The notes below the pieces were generated by a model. That model was given only the letters and a program-made list of their open reading frames with translations. It had not been told where the DNA came from and searched no databases. From CAYRLW01 sp964425215 (GTDB lineage Bacteria; Spirochaetota; Spirochaetia; Treponematales; Breznakiellaceae): a stretch of 64,000 bases of DNA. Below, piece by piece: positions 62,038 through 64,000 of this stretch. The DNA lies in NCBI GenBank assembly GCA_964425215.1, contig CAYRLW010000007.1, forward strand, positions 40,349 through 104,348, given 5' to 3'. The translations under genes were made by a program, and so were the position numbers. Within the stretch, counting starts at the first letter, position 1. Every line of letters begins with the position of its first letter.

Positions 62038-62443
62038 CAAAATCTAAAACAAAACAGCCGAAGGGACAGGCCTTAACGCAGGCTCCGCAGGCAATGCACT
62101 TTTCCCTGTCGACCACCAGTTTCCATTCTTGTCGATCCATGGTGATGGCCCCTGAAAAACAAACCCCAGAACAGCTTCCGCAATCCACGCAGGTTTCTTC
62201 GTTCCAGGAAAGCCGTTTGGAAACGTTGGTGCAGGTAACACCGATGGATTGTAACCAATCCAGAGCCTTGGTCATGGCGTCTTCGGTGCGGGTAGCGAAT
62301 TCTACCAGCAGGTTTCCCTCCTGGCCCGGAGAAATAGAAGCCCGGAGTATATTGACCTGGATATCGAAATCCTTGGCCAAACGCCACAGTATGGGCTCCG
62401 ATACCGTGTCGGAGGTGTAATCTAAGACGTATTTTCCGGTCAT
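62030..62443 (-). CDS. NIL domain / 2x[4Fe-4S] ferredoxin for homocysteine synthesis
   Basis: 137 residues. Residues about 1-75 are a NIL domain (EPILWRLAKDFDIQVNILRA); residues about 80-135 carry two ferredoxin motifs, CVDCGSCSGVC and CIACGACVKACPFGC, each for a [4Fe-4S] cluster. It corresponds to MA1822 of Methanosarcina, needed with the DUF39 protein to make homocysteine from aspartate semialdehyde and sulfide. ATG overlaps the DUF39 stop by 4 bases. Confidence 0.9.
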   Translation of the reverse strand: MTGKYVLDYTSDTVSEPILWRLAKDFDIQVNILRASISPGQEGNLLVEFATRTEDAMTKALDWLQSIGVTCTNVSKRLSWNEETCVDCGSCSGVCFSGAITMDRQEWKLVVDREKCIACGACVKACPFGCFVLDFGE

Positions 62444-63432
62444 TTTGTGTTGTTTCCTTTCCGTTTAATGGTCAAGCCTTGCACGGTAGAATGTTCCGGC
62501 AGGCCCATGGACGGGGGAATTAACGGGAACGTTCCGTTGAGAACCCGTTGTTTTAAGGTTTCCGCCAAAAGCCGGGCCCGGCGATAGCTGGANNNNNNNN
62601 NNNNNNNNNNNNNNNNNNNNNNNNNNNNNNNNNNNNNNNNNNNNNNNNNNNNNNNNNNNNNNNNNNNNNNNNNNNNNNNNNNNNNNNNNNNNAGGGTCCC
62701 CGCGTTGGAAAGGGGTATGCCCCGGTGGTTCCGAGGTTTTTCGGTGTTAAATTGGGTCCCATTCCAGGCCACCGAACCGACGGTTCCGCCCAGGAAAACG
62801 GGAGACCCGATGCCGATGGTTCTAAAGTAGGGATCGTTTAAAAGCGGCGATAGACAGCCCGAGGTGGAATAATTGACGTTGAGAAAGGAAGGCAAGAGGG
62901 TCCCCATGTAGGTGTAGAGGATCTTGTGGGTCGAATTGGTGGCCGCGGGGTAATTTTGATAGGCGTTTCGGGGGTTAAGGAGGATCATTTCGTTGACCCT
63001 ATCCTTTTGGATGTACGTTTCTATCTCCCTGCGGGGATAACAATCGGTCCCCTTGGCGGTGGCTTTAAGAAGCACCTCCTCTCCCCGGATAAGCTTTTCT
63101 ATAACGTGGGCGCCCCCAATTTTTCCGTCCACCGTAGGGGTTTCCGTAGCGCCGATATACGCATCCACCGCCGCTATGCCTCCAAAAACCGGAATACCGT
63201 CCAGGCTTATCTGTTCCATCCGTATCGGCGGTTCCGGATGCCCAAAGTTGATGAACATACCGGAAGAACACATGGCCCCAAAGGTTCCGGTGGTAACCAC
63301 GTCTACCGTTTTGGCCACCTCTTGGGGGCTCGAATGGGTCGACAGGTTGGCGGCCTCTTCGGCGGTAATAACTACCGCCGTACCCTTGGCGATTTTCGCG
63401 TTGATTTCTTCCCAGCTTTTTTTGGTTTCCAT
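62440..63432 (-). CDS. DUF39 homocysteine-biosynthesis protein (N gap inside)
   Basis: 330 residues as written, with 100 N at 62593-62692. Start at ATG 63432 (AGGAG 6 bases upstream) rather than GTG 63438, which overlaps that site. The DUF39 core is clear: WEEINAKIAKGTAVVITAEE, TTGTFGAMCSSGMFINFGHP, GGIAAVDAYIGATETP, GAHVIEKLIRGEEVLLKATA, IGSPVFLGGTVG. Homologue of MA1821, proposed to transfer sulfur onto aspartate semialdehyde to form homocysteine. Overlaps the NIL-ferredoxin gene; 8 bases after aspartokinase. Length through the gap is uncertain. Confidence 0.88.
   Translation of the reverse strand: METKKSWEEINAKIAKGTAVVITAEEAANLSTHSSPQEVAKTVDVVTTGTFGAMCSSGMFINFGHPEPPIRMEQISLDGIPVFGGIAAVDAYIGATETPTVDGKIGGAHVIEKLIRGEEVLLKATAKGTDCYPRREIETYIQKDRVNEMILLNPRNAYQNYPAATNSTHKILYTYMGTLLPSFLNVNYSTSGCLSPLLNDPYFRTIGIGSPVFLGGTVGSVAWNGTQFNTEKPRNHRGIPLSNAGTXXXXXXXXXXXXXXXXXXXXXXXXXXXXXXXXXXSSYRRARLLAETLKQRVLNGTFPLIPPSMGLPEHSTVQGLTIKRKGNNTK
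62593..62692. other. Assembly gap of 100 N inside the DUF39 gene
   Basis: Exactly 100 N, a placeholder. The gap falls after the motif RGIPLSNAGT; family members usually have about 60-75 residues before the next conserved part, more than the 34 shown. Confidence 0.85.
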
Positions 63433-63440
63433 GCTCACTC

Positions 63441-64000
63441 CTATAATACACCATGGATGGCCCGGAGGGCCCCATCCTTATCCTTTCTTCGAACCAGCAC
63501 GTAGACCGCCACGGGGCTCGCCCCCGCTTGAGCCAAAAGAACGTTAATTCCCGCAGTCGCAAGGGCTCCCAGAATTCGACCCCCAATGCCGACGGTGTTC
63601 CGAATACCCCTTCCCACCGCCGCCACCAGGGCCACGTCTTCAAGCCCCTCCACCGCCACGACACCGCTTACCGATTCGGCCTTAAGAACCGCCCAGGCCC
63701 GTGGAAGATCTTCCCGTTTAAAAAGCAGGTTGATACAGGTTTGGGCCGTGATGACGCTGACGATATTGAGCCCCGCGGCTTCCAATTTTCCCGTAGCCCT
63801 GGCTAAAATACCGGGCCGGGAACCGACCCCCGGACCTTCCAACCGAAGGATCCCCACATCGTCGGTGGAGACCACGCTTTTTATGGCCCCATCGCCCGAG
63901 TCCCCTCCGTGGGCGTCCTTCTGTTCGGGGCCCACGATGGAAAAAGGCCGGATGGTCCCATCAAACCGTTCCACGTTCATCACCCGAATGGGAATATCGT
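63441..64000 (-). CDS. lysC: Aspartokinase, C-terminal ACT region (5' end outside window)
   Basis: The frame is open to the window edge, so only about 185 residues are visible. The first visible residues DIPIRVMNVERFDGT match the end of the aspartokinase catalytic domain (IPIRVxN...GT). Two ACT domains follow: DDVGILRLEGPGVGSRPGIL and VALVAAVGRGIRNTVGIGGR, with RILGALATAGINVLLAQAGA, the allosteric lysine/threonine sites. It has no homoserine dehydrogenase part. It makes aspartyl phosphate, precursor of aspartate semialdehyde, which the next genes probably convert to homocysteine. 8 bases before DUF39. Confidence 0.92.
   Translation of the reverse strand, partial: DIPIRVMNVERFDGTIRPFSIVGPEQKDAHGGDSGDGAIKSVVSTDDVGILRLEGPGVGSRPGILARATGKLEAAGLNIVSVITAQTCINLLFKREDLPRAWAVLKAESVSGVVAVEGLEDVALVAAVGRGIRNTVGIGGRILGALATAGINVLLAQAGASPVAVYVLVRRKDKDGALRAIHGVL

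Noticed and set aside
63441..63983. A complete 180-residue ACT-domain protein starting at 63983
   Set aside because: The frame stays open to the window edge and encodes the aspartokinase motif DIPIRVMN upstream of that start, so the gene is a truncated aspartokinase.
1..64000. CRISPR arrays, prophage, transposase or integrase genes
   Set aside because: I looked for regular spaced repeats and for typical protein motifs on both strands and found none; only isolated hairpin repeats are present.

Overview
The window looks like chromosomal DNA of a spirochaete, most probably a Treponema-like organism. Evidence: the flagellar export block ends in flhF-flhG-sigma28-FapA; a V/A-type ATPase (E, DUF2764, A, B, D, I, K) is present with no F-type ATPase seen; murG-cvpA-holB sits next to a NtrB/NtrC-type pair; and there are many exported beta-barrel or TPR proteins. 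Base composition appears near 50% G+C by eye, which would suit the termite-gut treponemes, but species is inference. Two runs of exactly 100 N show this is a draft assembly. Coding density is very high, most neighbouring genes overlap by 1-20 bases, and I see no phage, insertion sequence or CRISPR array.

Layout. 1-15435 (+): one long flagellar transcription unit: fliN (5' end outside the window), fliO, fliP, fliQ, fliR, flhB, flhA, flhF, flhG, a small membrane protein, sigma28 fliA, a FapA/DUF342 protein, two small flagella-linked proteins (one SwrB-like), then an Hsp70 paralogue and a J-domain/HEAT partner. 15461-17124 (-): cheW and an outer-membrane protein, each with its own promoter. 17289-19091 (+): tRNA-Phe with strong promoter and terminator, a hairpin repeat, and a membrane class III nucleotide cyclase broken by an N gap. 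19226-25727 (+): a TIR-like/ankyrin protein, murG, cvpA, holB and a sigma54-type two-component system. 25787-27471: a J-domain protein (-) and galM (+). 27478-35322 (+): a stack of hairpins, then the V-ATPase operon. 35337-40238 (+): ispG, a TPR protein, a small beta-barrel, an extended uracil phosphoribosyltransferase and a TPR lipoprotein. 40288-43928 (-): two paralogous beta-barrel proteins, one fused to FecR. 44114-50950 (+): a 30-residue bS22/COX24-type protein, dxs, folP, cdaA, cdaR, acpS, a DUF2225 protein and truA. 51031-54082 (+): cobalamin riboswitch and btuFCD. 54069-58415 (-): a 16S rRNA methyltransferase and cobS, cobT, cbiR, cobU and a DtxR/MntR-type regulator. 58538-64000 (-): priA, family 4 uracil-DNA glycosylase, UPF0280, NIL-ferredoxin, DUF39 protein and the C-terminal half of aspartokinase.

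How the genes work together. The flagellar block builds the export gate and controls late gene expression. The V-ATPase c-ring carries Na+-type ligands, so ion coupling may be sodium based. ispG and dxs place isoprenoid synthesis on the MEP pathway. The cobalamin region is a coherent salvage and remodelling system: riboswitch-controlled uptake converges on an operon that can strip a cobamide lower ligand (CbiR) and rebuild the nucleotide loop (CobU, CobT, CobS). The right edge combines aspartokinase with the DUF39/NIL-ferredoxin pair, which fits direct sulfide incorporation into homocysteine, the substrate of cobalamin-dependent methionine synthase. The least familiar pieces are the TIR-like/ankyrin protein, the FecR-beta-barrel fusion, the Hsp70/J-HEAT pair and the regulator with a mixed DtxR/MntR metal site.
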